43,460 nt of DNA, taken from positions 1 through 43,460 of the forward strand of contig NZ_BIXY01000060.1 of assembly GCF_008326305.1 (NCBI RefSeq), given 5' to 3'. The position numbers were made by a program, and so were the translations under genes. The stretch is from Dictyobacter arantiisoli. GTDB taxonomy: Bacteria; Chloroflexota; Ktedonobacteria; Ktedonobacterales; Ktedonobacteraceae. Under the pieces are notes generated by a model. It was not told the DNA's origin, made no database searches, and saw nothing but the letters and a program-made list of their open reading frames with translations. This document shows, piece after piece, positions 25,909-34,720 of the stretch; the stretch's first letter is position 1; each line of letters starts with the position of its first letter.

Positions 25909-26859
25909 GTGGCTGAGGAAAAACTAAGTAGAAGCGTACACCATCTGCGCCAATTTATTGCCGAACAGAACTGGTCAATCGTGGACGAGAAGGAGATCGC
26001 CCATGGTTACCAGTTTCTGGTTACTGATGGTCAATCAAAGGTGCCCATAGCACTCTATACAACCGGAAAGACGCTGGTACAGGGAAAAGCCAGCTCGCTC
26101 CAGGCAACATTGAAAGCCTGGAGTCCCACCCAGACGCTGGCAAACAAGCCTGCTACACAACAAACAGGGCAAACAGAAACCAGAACTGCATCCCCTATCA
26201 GTTCCAAAACCCAGGCAAGCAATGGAATAGCGCGTATTGGCTCAGATGAATCGGGCAAAGGGGACTTTTATGGGCCACTGGTGGTTGCCGCCGTCTATGT
26301 CGATCAAAAAACAGAACAACGGCTCTTGCAACTTGGCGTACGCGACAGCAAGAAACTCACCGACACACTGATGCTGAACATTGCCAATGAGATACGCACC
26401 CATTGTCCTTACGCAGTACGGGTCTACCTGCCCGCCGACTATAATGAGCTTTATCAGCGCATCGGCAATCTCAATCTCTTGCTGGCACAGGCGCATGCGG
26501 ACGTGATAGCTCAAGTTGCCAGCGCGACCGGGAGCACCTATGCCATTGTGGATCAATTTGGCAATGAGGCACTGGTACGGCGGGCACTCGAAAAAACAGG
26601 AATAATCCAACGTCTGGAACAGCGCCATCGCGCGGAAGAAGATACCGCTGTTGCCGCCGCCTCAATTGTGGCTCGTGTAGAATTTATACGCCATCTGAGC
26701 TGTCTATCCGCCAGCATTGGTGTTGACCTGCCAAAGGGAGGCTCTCATCCGCAAATTGTTATCAAGGGACGTCAGATTGTCAGCCAGCATGGAGAGGAAG
26801 CGCTCAAACAGATAGCCAAACTCCATTTTAAAACTACAGATGCGATCCTACATCCGTAG
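25909..26859 (+). CDS. rnhC: ribonuclease HIII
   Basis: The 316-residue enzyme cleaves RNA in RNA-DNA hybrids. The N-terminal TBP-like substrate-binding domain (about 1-75, DUF3378) is followed by a Gln/Thr-rich linker and the RNase H2-fold catalytic domain. There GSDESGKGDFYGPLVVAA carries the first acidic residues and IVDQFG a further one, the DEDE set typical of HIII. The start is GTG at 25909, preceded by AGAGGGA. RNase HIII occurs in a scattered set of bacteria, often together with RNase HI or HII. Confidence 0.9.
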   Translation: MAEEKLSRSVHHLRQFIAEQNWSIVDEKEIAHGYQFLVTDGQSKVPIALYTTGKTLVQGKASSLQATLKAWSPTQTLANKPATQQTGQTETRTASPISSKTQASNGIARIGSDESGKGDFYGPLVVAAVYVDQKTEQRLLQLGVRDSKKLTDTLMLNIANEIRTHCPYAVRVYLPADYNELYQRIGNLNLLLAQAHADVIAQVASATGSTYAIVDQFGNEALVRRALEKTGIIQRLEQRHRAEEDTAVAAASIVARVEFIRHLSCLSASIGVDLPKGGSHPQIVIKGRQIVSQHGEEALKQIAKLHFKTTDAILHP

Positions 26860-26908
26860 ATTCTACATCCGTTGAAGAAGAGGAAGAGTGCACAAATGTC
26901 GTGTTGCT

Positions 26909-26937
26909 TTGCTTCACCCTTCTTCTTACGCTATAAT
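26909..26937 (+). promoter_or_regulatory. promoter with a perfect TATAAT, upstream of the zinc-ribbon membrane protein
   Basis: TTGCTT (26909-26914) and TATAAT (26932-26937) have 17-base spacing. The implied leader is about 265 bases, which fills most of the 350-base gap 26860-27209. Near its end TGGTAATC and GATTACCA (about 27158-27187) form an eight-base stem just before the ribosome site AAAAGGAG. No RNA family is recognised in it. Confidence 0.5.
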
Positions 26938-27209
26938 GAGGGGAACAAAGAACACATTTATGCATTTGTGTTGCAGCAGTGCACCACGAAATTCAATCTA
27001 CTCACAGCTGATCCATGACCAGCGCACATTTCATAGCTGTATGGTGATGCAACAGCGGCATATGTAACACACGGTCTTATTTATTATTGTCAATCCAAAA
27101 ACGTGTGCTCTGTAATGCAATCCAGGCAATGCGACAATCTAACTGATCGGCTGGTTGGTAATCCTGAACAACAAAACAGATTACCAGGCAACTTGAAAAG
27201 GAGCTCTAT

Positions 27210-27926
27210 ATGACTTTTTGCGGTCAGTGTGGTCTACAATTGGCCCCTGGAAGTACGCGCTGTCCCCGTTGTGGGGCAGTAATAGAAGAAACAAGTAAGG
27301 CGACAGCAGAAGAACTTCATCCAGATGATGCGACCATTGCAACGCCTTCGCTGTTTGACCCCAAACGCGCATCAACCCTATCTCAGTCAGCAACCCAATC
27401 ACAACAAAACCAGCAACCGCTCATCTTGCGTCCTGGCATCAATAGTGGACAGGAATATGGCACACAGAATCCCGCAACCTATAATAACTATGACGCGACG
27501 AACATGATGGATCAAGTCGCCCCGCCGCAACAAAATTCTTATCCGGGCTATCCCGCGCAAACCAGCGGAGTGGGAGTGGGCTTTCCTCATCCACAGAGCG
27601 GTAGTAATTATCCACAACAAGGGATGTACCCTGACTTCACGACCAATGGAGGATACAACACAGGCATGTCCTATCCAAACATGCCCGCGCAACAAATGTC
27701 TCCGAACTATCCCAATGTCAGTGGTCACTATCCCCCACAAGTGGATGAGCATGCAGCGCGGGCCGCGCGAGGACGCACGACGGGACTGGTCCTTGTTCTA
27801 TTTGGCCTGGTATTGATTCTAGGAGCAGTGGTGCTGTTTGCGATGCAGAATCATATCTTAGGCAATGCACAACTCCCCAACAGTCAGATCATCACAGCCA
27901 TGAGTCAAACTGTGATAGCGTATTAA
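27210..27926 (+). CDS. zinc-ribbon protein with a C-terminal membrane anchor
   Basis: The 238-residue protein starts with a compact zinc ribbon (C4, C7, C18, C21 in FCGQCG and CPRCG). A disordered linker of about 150 residues rich in Pro, Gln, Asn, Tyr and Gly follows, then one membrane helix (about 190-213, GLVLVLFGLVLILGAVVLF) and a tail of about 25 residues. The zinc ribbon would face the cytosol. Such modular proteins are frequent in this bacterial group and have no assigned function. It stands alone, followed by a good terminator. Confidence 0.7.
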   Translation: MTFCGQCGLQLAPGSTRCPRCGAVIEETSKATAEELHPDDATIATPSLFDPKRASTLSQSATQSQQNQQPLILRPGINSGQEYGTQNPATYNNYDATNMMDQVAPPQQNSYPGYPAQTSGVGVGFPHPQSGSNYPQQGMYPDFTTNGGYNTGMSYPNMPAQQMSPNYPNVSGHYPPQVDEHAARAARGRTTGLVLVLFGLVLILGAVVLFAMQNHILGNAQLPNSQIITAMSQTVIAY

Positions 27927-27966
27927 ACACATACGCAAGATAGCCAAATCAACTCAAACTGAGAGA

Positions 27967-28000
27967 AAGAGCAACGAGTAATTATCGTTGCTCTTCTTTT
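27967..28000 (+). terminator. rho-independent terminator after the zinc-ribbon membrane protein gene
   Basis: AAGAGCAACGA and TCGTTGCTCTT form an eleven-base perfect stem with a seven-base loop, followed by CTTTTAT, 41 bases after the stop codon. Confidence 0.85.
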
Positions 28001-28108
28001 ATGTGTTACAACTCTTATGCGTCACAGCTCTCAATTCTATATTTTTAGAGCGCGCTAAACTAAAAAAGAAAGAAGAATACGAAAGAAGAGAAGGGAGTGA
28101 GCTATTCT

Positions 28109-29287
28109 ATGAAGATGGGACAGCATGACTTATCGCAAGAAGCGCTAGAATTGCCTGAGCAACATAAACGACAGAAACCACAGAAGCCACGCCCTTTAAC
28201 GATTATACTCACCATCCTGGCATTGCTCGCGCTAGCTCATTTCATCGCGGTCAATCATGTTGACTCACCTCCAACCCTCGACGACACTCGGAGCTGTACA
28301 ACCCTGCTCCACAACACAGACTATACGAAAGTCATTCCTATTCAACCCCGCACTCAGGAGATGGAAGCTATCCAATTTATCAATGCCGAAATGGGTGGAC
28401 AACCCGCGGTACTGATCCAGATCAACAACAAGGGGCCACAACAGAAACTCGATGTGTACATCTATGGCTGTAGCCTGCAGCATCAACAACCGGTGTTGAA
28501 CCTCTTCTTCAAACAACAAGGAATCATTAACGGTTTGCTCGCTATTACGCAAGCCAATACGTTAAGCATTGGACAAACTGATACCACCCTGCCCTCAGAT
28601 AGCAGTAGTATCTTGCTACTTCCTCTGCAACAGAATGTTTTTCAGGAATATGCCTGGAAAAATGGATCGCTCTATCAAACCGCCTTTCCTGGTCTCTATC
28701 CGGTTACCAGCCGCAGCGAAGCCGAGGCCCTTCAGGATGAACAGAATCATGGGCAGGCACTTCCCTGGACTGATCCACTCCAAACCGCCAGCCAGATGGC
28801 GGAGGATCTTTTTAAATGGCCGGCCAGACAAATCCATGCTATTCTGCGTAAGACTAATGCTCGTGAAGCACGTGTTATTCTGGAGAGGGAAGGGACGCGT
28901 ATCGAAGTTGCCGTCTCGCTGACACGCCTGCTTCAGCAGAACAAAAACGGACTCTGGTGGGTTACCAATGCTCAAACACCGGGTATTTCGCTGGACCAGA
29001 GCCAATTTGGCACTCCTTTATCCTCGCCGATCAGTATCCAGGGCATGATCAATCCCACCAGAGCGAAGGTTACAGCCACACTCTTTAATCATACGCTTGC
29101 CCCGGTCCATCTTCAGAATGACGGCACCTTGCAGACGGATATGAATGGACAATTTACTGGCTCTCTCGCCTACACCAATGTCTTTCCAGATCAACCAGGA
29201 CTCCTGCTTATCACAGCATATCCAGATAATCAGCAAGATCCTACAGCGCAGGGCTATCTCCTGCTTACCAATCTTATTCTCGGTTAA
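28109..29287 (+). CDS. membrane-anchored extracytoplasmic protein of unknown function
   Basis: The 392-residue protein has a basic cytosolic N-terminus, one membrane helix (about 29-48) and a large exported domain. Two cysteines at about 60 and 120 could form a disulfide. The last 90 residues (PISIQGMIN, TLFNHTL, GQFTGSLAY, PGLLLITAYP) look like an immunoglobulin-like beta sandwich of the Gmad2 type found in spore-germination-related proteins; this is a pattern match by eye. GGGAG precedes the ATG at 28109, and an in-frame GTG at 28097 is too close to it. I do not recognise the full-length family. Confidence 0.65.
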   Translation: MKMGQHDLSQEALELPEQHKRQKPQKPRPLTIILTILALLALAHFIAVNHVDSPPTLDDTRSCTTLLHNTDYTKVIPIQPRTQEMEAIQFINAEMGGQPAVLIQINNKGPQQKLDVYIYGCSLQHQQPVLNLFFKQQGIINGLLAITQANTLSIGQTDTTLPSDSSSILLLPLQQNVFQEYAWKNGSLYQTAFPGLYPVTSRSEAEALQDEQNHGQALPWTDPLQTASQMAEDLFKWPARQIHAILRKTNAREARVILEREGTRIEVAVSLTRLLQQNKNGLWWVTNAQTPGISLDQSQFGTPLSSPISIQGMINPTRAKVTATLFNHTLAPVHLQNDGTLQTDMNGQFTGSLAYTNVFPDQPGLLLITAYPDNQQDPTAQGYLLLTNLILG

Positions 29288-29432
29288 GCGATGCTGCCTA
29301 TACCTTATTTGCGATCCATCAGGTCTCACAATCTCACACTACATGCCTGTTTATGACGCACTTCATTGTTGTACTGAGAGCGGTCGCAAAACGAATATAC
29401 AATTGAAGGGCAGTCATGTTACAATATGAGTT

Positions 29433-30546
29433 ATGAGTGAATTGACAAATAAAATCGGACGCCTCCTGGGGCGTGTCGAAAAAACTATGGTGCGTCTTTG
29501 ACCTGGCCAGCAAAGGCGAACAAATTGAAAAATTAGAAACTGAAAGTATGGACCCCGACTTCTGGTCCGACAATCGTAAGGCTCAAGCTATCATGCAACA
29601 GCTTAACGCCTTACGTGAAGAGGTCACCACCTGGCAAGGGGTTGCGGCTCAACTCAATGACCTGCTCGGATTAGCACAACTGCTGGAAGAGGAGCCAGAT
29701 GCAGAGATGCAGGCGGAAGTTGTCGCATCCCTTGTGCCTATAGAGGAGCAAATTGAAAAGCTTCAGTTTGATTTGATGCTCAGCGGCGAACATGATGAGC
29801 GTGATGTTATCTTAAGTATTCACGCGGGCAGTGGTGGCGTCGATGCTCAGGACTGGGCTGAAATTCTGTTGCGTATGTACCTGCGCTGGGCTGAACACCA
29901 TCGTTTTAAAACGGAAGTTTACGATTATAGCGAGGGTGAAGAAGCAGGATTGAAGAGTACGACGGTAGGGATTACAGGACGTTTTGCCTATGGCTACTTG
30001 CGCTCAGAAGCTGGGACCCATCGACTGATCCGTCTCTCGCCGTTTGATGCCGCCCACCGCCGTCATACATCTTTTGCCAAGGTCGAAGTAATTCCTGATA
30101 TTGAAAATGCCATCGAGATCAATATTCGGCCGGAAGATATTGAGGTGGATACGTATCGCGCCACTGGAGCCGGTGGACAACACGTGAATAAAACGGACTC
30201 AGCAGTCCGTATGCGCCATATGCCTACCGGCATCGTCGTCACCTGTCAAAACGAGCGCTCACAGCTTCAGAACCGTGAAGTGGCATTGAAATTGCTTAAA
30301 GCCAAACTTTATGAGCTGGAACAAAAGAAGCACGAAGAAGAGACAGCACGCCTCAAAGGTGAACACGTACAGGCTGATTTTGGAACCCAGATCCGCTCAG
30401 TGACAGTTCACCCTTACAGTATTGTGAAAGACCATCGCACTAACTATGAGACAGGCAATACTGAAGGCTACCTCTCAGGGGACATTGATCCCTTTATTCA
30501 TGCCTATCTCCAGGATCAAGCAGGCGGAGTCGCCGCTCTCGATTGA
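29433..30546 (+). CDS. prfB: peptide chain release factor 2, expressed by programmed +1 frameshift
   Basis: RF2 terminates translation at UAA and UGA. The first 22 codons start at ATG 29433 and end at an in-frame TGA (29499-29501). Reading shifts +1 after CTT (29496-29498) and resumes at GAC (29500), giving a product of about 370 residues. The GGQ catalytic motif lies in ATGAGGQHVNKTDSAVRM, and the anticodon-mimic region is upstream. The N-terminus MSELTNKIGRLLGRVEKTM fits RF2 only with the frameshift. If the site is ignored, a shortened protein with a wrong N-terminus is called from 29473. It is followed by a strong terminator. Confidence 0.95.
29487..29501 (+). other. RF2 autoregulatory +1 frameshift site
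   Basis: The slippery sequence CTT-TGA-C at 29496-29502 is the known RF2 recoding signal. An ATGGTG at 29487-29492, three bases before CTT, can act as the internal Shine-Dalgarno-like enhancer, weaker than the AGGGGG of E. coli. Low RF2 lets the UGA be read late and favours the shift. Confidence 0.9.
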
Positions 30547-30583
30547 GAAAAAGATAACTTCATACTTCAGGCCATTGGCAAAG

Positions 30584-30638
30584 ACAAGAACAGAGAAGAT
30601 TCGCCTGTCATCGGTCGGACTTCTCTGTTCTTGTTTCG
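30584..30638 (+). terminator. terminator after prfB
   Basis: A perfect 15-base stem (30584-30598 with 30620-30634, ACAAGAACAGAGAAG and its complement) starts 37 bases after the stop codon. A 21-base loop separates the arms and TTGTTT closes it. Confidence 0.8.
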
Positions 30639-30764
30639 CTGCCCTGTTTTACTCGTGAGAGTAGAGAACACAATCTGTTCTCAGTCGAAAAAATGAAGAT
30701 ATTACTAGAAATATGAAAATTTTCTCATAATACAGAAGAGTGCCGATTTCATGCATCTGAATGC

Positions 30765-30793
30765 TTGACTAGAGTTGTATCACCTGTTATGCT
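30765..30793 (+). promoter_or_regulatory. distal promoter upstream of the 71-residue zinc-ribbon gene
   Basis: TTGACT (30765-30770) and TATGCT (30788-30793) have 17-base spacing. It lies in the 536-base gap between prfB and the small gene, 150 bases before a second promoter. It could drive the same gene with a long leader or a separate small RNA. Confidence 0.5.
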
Positions 30794-30911
30794 GAAGGTA
30801 AGAAGCAAAGGATAGTGTTTTTTTAGTGCTTCCTACCACTTCTCTTACTGGAAGAAAGACAAAGAACAGCTTCCTTTTTCCGAGAAAAATGAAGTTTTCT
30901 TCACGTAACTA

Positions 30912-30940
30912 CTGACAGTGGAGAGGAGTTATGGTATGAT
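30912..30940 (+). promoter_or_regulatory. proximal promoter of the 71-residue zinc-ribbon gene
   Basis: CTGACA (30912-30917) and TATGAT (30935-30940) are 17 bases apart, a good sigma70 match. The leader (about 30947-31082) contains a GC-rich segment at 30970-31022 with GGCTTA/TAAGCC and GGGG/CCCC pairings. CCTCC at 31054-31058 can pair with the ribosome site GGAGG at 31071-31075. I do not recognise a known riboswitch. Confidence 0.55.
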
Positions 30941-31082
30941 AGGTAGGGCATGGGTAACACCTGCTGTGGGGATGCGGATGCAGCGGCGGAGGCTCCCCCT
31001 CGGCTTACTATCTCGCTAAGCCACGCTTGTTCAGCAAAAACAGGCGCATATTACCTCCAGAGAGAAGGAAGGAGGCGATTTC

Positions 31083-31298
31083 GTGGAAAACGCATTTCCT
31101 CGGTGTCGCAAGTGTAGTGAAGGTGATCTGGTTCCGCTTTCGGATTTCGGTAGCCAGGGAGCTTCCATCGAGTACAAAGCATGGGTTTGCACCAACCCCT
31201 CCTGCTTGTACAACATCAAGATTCGTAACGGTGATATTATCATTAATGAACCCATTAGTGATGGCTCGCTCCATACATATCGCAGCGGTCGACAGTAG
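31083..31298 (+). CDS. small zinc-ribbon protein, 71 residues
   Basis: The product carries C8-x2-C11 and C36-x4-C41 around a short beta-rich segment, a plausible zinc ribbon. The C-terminal half (NIKIRNGDIIINEPISDG) has no further motif. GTG at 31083 is the start, seven bases after a strong GGAGG that may be masked by an upstream CCTCC. Good spacing, a promoter at 30912 and a hairpin after the stop support a real, independently transcribed gene. I know of no function for it. Confidence 0.65.
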   Translation: MENAFPRCRKCSEGDLVPLSDFGSQGASIEYKAWVCTNPSCLYNIKIRNGDIIINEPISDGSLHTYRSGRQ

Positions 31299-31367
31299 GG
31301 GAGTGGAGACAAAAACACCATATACGACACCTATAAGCGGTTTTTATCGTTTGCAGGTGTAACAAGG

Positions 31368-31404
31368 AGGCAAAAGGCAGGCAGAAGTATACTTCCTTTT
31401 GCCT
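31368..31404 (+). terminator. hairpin after the small zinc-ribbon gene
   Basis: AGGCAAAAGG (31368-31377) and CCTTTTGCCT (31395-31404) form a ten-base stem, with a smaller palindrome GAAGTATACTTC inside. A run of T is lacking, so termination efficiency is uncertain. Confidence 0.5.
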
Positions 31405-31478
31405 CTCTGTACATAGAGGGGTAATCACAATCTTGGGTCGCTCATGGTGACCAGAAAGGGTGATTATAGGCCCTCTAT

Positions 31479-31507
31479 TTGGCTTTTTAAGAATTATGCG
31501 GTATAAA
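31479..31507 (+). promoter_or_regulatory. promoter of ftsY-accD-accA
   Basis: TTGGCT (31479-31484) and TATAAA (31502-31507) are 17 bases apart, about 60 bases before the ftsY start at 31570. It is the only good match between the preceding hairpin and ftsY. Confidence 0.5.
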
Positions 31508-31569
31508 GTCATAGAGTCTATACTTATTATTCAGTGATTTCAATTTTTATTAAAGGAGTCAATGCTGAC

Positions 31570-32562
31570 GTGCTCAATCGATTCTTTGGGCAGAAACCTC
31601 AGGAAGACCCAAAAAAACAAAAGCCAGAGCCCGCTTCCGAACAACAGGCGGAACAACCGGTGCCAGAGCAACGTTTTTCCTTTCTGAATCGCACCCGTCA
31701 AATTTTTGGCCGGCTGGGCAACGCTGTTCAGGAAACCGACACCATTACTGATAGCCTGTGGGATGAGTTGGAAGAGTCGTTGTTGGGGGCTGACGTAGGA
31801 CCAAGCACGACACTATGGCTTATTGAGCGCCTGCGCCAACGCGTAAGCGACGAAAATCTGCAAACAGGCAGTCAGGTTCAATATGCTCTGCGAGAAGAGC
31901 TATCAACCCTCCTTGGGAAGTCATCATCTCTTCGTTTTTCTAAACAATCTCCACTCACCGTTATCCTTGTCATTGGAGTTAACGGCTCAGGTAAAACCAC
32001 AACCATTGCAAAAATGGCCTATCGCCTTTCACAGGAAGGGCATCAGGTGATGCTGGCCGCTGGTGATACCTTCCGGGCCGCCGCCATTGATCAGTTACAG
32101 GAATGGGGAAATCGCATTCAGGTCCCGGTCATCAGTCAAAAGCCGAACTCAGATCCTGGTGCGGTTGTCTTTGATGCGCTTCAGGCAGCTCAAAGCCGCG
32201 GCAGCGACGTTCTGATTGTCGATACAGCTGGTCGCTTGCATACAAAGTTTAACCTGATGGAAGAATTAAAGAAAATTAATAAAATTATTCAGAAATTCGT
32301 TCCAGATGGTCCACATGAACTTTTGATGGTGATTGACGCCACAACAGGCCAAAATGCCCTGTTGCAAGCACGGAAGTTCGCCGAGGATATTGGCCTGACA
32401 GGCGTTGTCATTACCAAACTGGATAGTACAGCCAAAGGCGGCTTTGCCTTTGCTGTCGCTGATGACTTAGGAGTGCCAATTAAATTTATTGGTACTGGAG
32501 AAAAAGTAGAGAATTTGATGCCATTCGAACCACAAAATTTCGTGGCAGCGCTCTTCGCATAA
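31570..32562 (+). CDS. ftsY: signal recognition particle receptor FtsY
   Basis: The 330-residue GTPase docks SRP-bound ribosomes at the membrane. A short acidic, Gln/Pro-rich N-terminal part (about 8-45) is followed by the N domain (LWDELEESLLGADVG) and the G domain. The latter has the P-loop GVNGSGKTTT, the DTFRAAA and DTAGRLHTK motifs, TKLDSTAKGG, and GTGEKVENLMPF at the end. I prefer GTG at 31570 because AAAGGAG lies eleven bases upstream; an in-frame GTG at 31534 would precede that site. accD starts 19 bases after its stop, so secretion and fatty acid synthesis genes share a transcript. Confidence 0.93.
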   Translation: MLNRFFGQKPQEDPKKQKPEPASEQQAEQPVPEQRFSFLNRTRQIFGRLGNAVQETDTITDSLWDELEESLLGADVGPSTTLWLIERLRQRVSDENLQTGSQVQYALREELSTLLGKSSSLRFSKQSPLTVILVIGVNGSGKTTTIAKMAYRLSQEGHQVMLAAGDTFRAAAIDQLQEWGNRIQVPVISQKPNSDPGAVVFDALQAAQSRGSDVLIVDTAGRLHTKFNLMEELKKINKIIQKFVPDGPHELLMVIDATTGQNALLQARKFAEDIGLTGVVITKLDSTAKGGFAFAVADDLGVPIKFIGTGEKVENLMPFEPQNFVAALFA

Positions 32563-32581
32563 TAGCAACCGGAGGTTCCTT

Positions 32582-33457
32582 ATGGCAAAAGAAGCGGCTG
32601 TCCCACTTACCAGGCAGGTGGCTTCCCACGGCGAGGAAAAACCTGCACGGCCCTCAGTGGGCAATATAGCTGTTAAATGTCCAAAATGCAAAGAAATCTT
32701 ATATAATCGCGATGTGGAAAAAAATCTGAAGGTCTGCTCACGCTGTAATTATCATTTTCGCCTGACAGCCTATGAGCGTATCGACCTGTTAGCTGATCCC
32801 GGTAGCTTTACTGAAATGGATACAGATATCATTTCGATAGATCCACTTCAGTTTACGGCTTTTCCACCATCGTATTCAGATCAGCGCACGTATACCGATA
32901 AGTTGACGGCTGAACGAGAAAAAACGGGACTCAAGGAGGGTGTGATCACTGGTCATGCCACGATTGAAACCAAACCATTGACACTGGCGATCATGGATTT
33001 CCACTTTATGGGTGGAAGCATGGGCTCAGCTGTTGGTGAAAAGATTACCCGCGCTATTGAGAGCGCGATTACCCACCAGACCCCGATGTTTATCACGACG
33101 ACCTCAGGCGGTGCTCGTATGCAAGAGGGTTTGTTTTCCTTGATGCAGCTGGCAAAAATATCTGCCGCTCTGGCAAAACTAGGCGAGGCCCATCTTCCCT
33201 ATATCGTTTTGCTGACCGACCCAACCACTGGTGGCGTTTCCGCGAGTTTCGCAATGCAAGGCGATATTACCATTGCTGAACCAGGGGCACTTATCTGCTT
33301 CACGGGTCCCCGGGTGATCGAACAGTTTATGCATATCAAACTACCTGAGGGCACGGTTAATTCCGAATTTGCTTTGCAACACGGAATGATCGATGCGATC
33401 ACTCATCGCCGGGATTTACGACAGACCCTGGGACGTATTTTGCGTCTGTATGCGTAA
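32582..33457 (+). CDS. accD: acetyl-CoA carboxylase carboxyltransferase subunit beta
   Basis: The 291-residue protein pairs with AccA to transfer carboxyl from biotin to acetyl-CoA, the first step of fatty acid synthesis. The N-terminal zinc ribbon (VKCPKCKEILYNRDVEKNLK, then CSRC) and the crotonase-fold MGGSMGSAVGEKITRA and TTSGGARMQEG segments are diagnostic. GGAGG precedes the ATG. It lies between ftsY and accA with short gaps. accB and accC are not in the window. Confidence 0.95.
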   Translation: MAKEAAVPLTRQVASHGEEKPARPSVGNIAVKCPKCKEILYNRDVEKNLKVCSRCNYHFRLTAYERIDLLADPGSFTEMDTDIISIDPLQFTAFPPSYSDQRTYTDKLTAEREKTGLKEGVITGHATIETKPLTLAIMDFHFMGGSMGSAVGEKITRAIESAITHQTPMFITTTSGGARMQEGLFSLMQLAKISAALAKLGEAHLPYIVLLTDPTTGGVSASFAMQGDITIAEPGALICFTGPRVIEQFMHIKLPEGTVNSEFALQHGMIDAITHRRDLRQTLGRILRLYA

Positions 33458-33531
33458 AGCACCTTTACGTGTAGCACTTTTTGTTACCAGAAGGCACAGC
33501 GAGACAGCAAAGCAACATAGAAGGGAAAGCG

Positions 33532-34515
33532 ATGGCTTACGATCTGGAATTTGAAAAACCGCTGGCTGAGTTAGAAAAAAAGATATCAGCGCTGCAACGC
33601 AAGGGTGATCGCCTCAAACCAGATGAATTAGTCCAGTTACAGGAGCATGAGCGCGAACTCCGCCAGAAAACAGAAGATATCTATAAGCATCTCACAACAT
33701 GGCAAACAGTATCAGTGGCCCGCCATAAGGACCGCCCCTATTCAGCGGATTATATTCGTCTGATGTGTGATGATTTCTTTGAGTTGCGTGGCGACCGTTC
33801 CTTTGGCGATGATCACGCCATTATGGCGGGTCCAGCAAAAATCGATCAGCAAACCGTGATGCTGGTGTGTCATCAGAAGGGCCGCGATATGAAGGAGAGG
33901 CAGTTCCGCAATCTCGGCATGCCCCATCCTGAAGGCTACCGCAAGGCTCAGCGGCTGATGAAACAGGCAGAAAAGTTTAAGATGCCAATTGTGACCTTGA
34001 TGGACGCATCTGGCGCGTCTCCCGGTCTGGTCGATGAGGAGCGTGGACAGGCGGAAGCAATTGCTTCCTCACTTTATTTGATGCCTCGTCTACGCGTGCC
34101 GATTATTTCAACAATCATTGGTGAAGGCGGTAGTGGTGGTGCCTTAGCTATTGGTGTCGCTGATCGCGTGTTAATGCTTGAAAATAGTATTTACATGGTT
34201 GCCGCTCCAGAGGCAGCGGCCACGATTATGTGGCGCGATAGCGCCCATGCTTCATATGCAGCCGAGAATATGCGTATCAGTGCTCGCGAACTCCTCCCAC
34301 TGGGTTTGATCGACGAAATCTTGCCGGAACCACTGGGCGGCGCACATCGCAATTATAAACAGATGACTGCAACGTTGAAAGAAGCGATCCTACGCAATCT
34401 TGCCGAGGTCAGTGCATTGTCAACTGATGAGATGTTGGAACGACGCTATCAGAAATTCAGAAAAATGGGTGCCTTTGGCAATCTGGAAGCCCAGACTCTG
34501 GCTGGCAGCATCTAA
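33532..34515 (+). CDS. accA: acetyl-CoA carboxylase carboxyltransferase subunit alpha
   Basis: The 327-residue partner of AccD starts MAYDLEFEKPLAELEKKI, the usual N-terminal helix, and contains RPYSADYI, FFELRGDRSFGDD and GEGGSGGALAIGVADRVLMLEN. Length is close to that of E. coli AccA (about 319). GAAGGGAAA just before 33532 decides the start; an in-frame ATG at 33481 has no ribosome site. It is the last gene before a strong terminator that now carries an inserted repeat element. Confidence 0.95.
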   Translation: MAYDLEFEKPLAELEKKISALQRKGDRLKPDELVQLQEHERELRQKTEDIYKHLTTWQTVSVARHKDRPYSADYIRLMCDDFFELRGDRSFGDDHAIMAGPAKIDQQTVMLVCHQKGRDMKERQFRNLGMPHPEGYRKAQRLMKQAEKFKMPIVTLMDASGASPGLVDEERGQAEAIASSLYLMPRLRVPIISTIIGEGGSGGALAIGVADRVLMLENSIYMVAAPEAAATIMWRDSAHASYAAENMRISARELLPLGLIDEILPEPLGGAHRNYKQMTATLKEAILRNLAEVSALSTDEMLERRYQKFRKMGAFGNLEAQTLAGSI

Positions 34516-34542
34516 AACCGCATTGCAATTCTTACCAATTGA

Positions 34543-34593
34543 CCAGCAAAAAAAGATCCATCTCTCCAGGAGAGATGGATCTTTTTTTGCTGG
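34543..34593. terminator. bidirectional terminator after accA
   Basis: A 25-base perfect inverted repeat (34543-34567 with 34569-34593) has A7 on the left arm and T7 on the right arm around a GATCCATCTCTCC stem. It starts 28 bases after the accA stop. Its right edge TTTTGCTGG is the target sequence duplicated by the adjoining element. Confidence 0.9.
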
Positions 34594-34720
34594 GTAACTA
34601 TTCAGGTACCCAGTACCTCTCAAGCCGCCTTGCGGCGGCGAAGGAGGGTTTTGGCGGGGACACCCCGCACCCCGCGAAGGGGCCTTGCAGGCCCCCTCGA
34701 CCCCCTTGCTGAATAGTTAC
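34594..34720. mobile_element. 127-bp MITE-like element B with 12-bp inverted repeats and 9-bp target duplication
   Basis: Perfect termini GTAACTATTCAG (34594-34605) and CTGAATAGTTAC (34709-34720) bound a GC-rich core with no open frame. TTTTGCTGG at 34585-34593 recurs directly at 34721-34729, the mark of insertion into a single target. The core contains GCCGCC/GGCGGC, GGGGACACCCC and GGGGCC/GGCCCC pairings and resembles the core of the 8581-8851 element. Confidence 0.8.

Noticed and set aside
30947-31082. Possible SRP RNA because ftsY is nearby and a GGAAGGAGG occurs.
   Set aside because: The conserved SRP RNA domain IV motif is absent; GGAAGGAGG is simply the ribosome site of the small gene.
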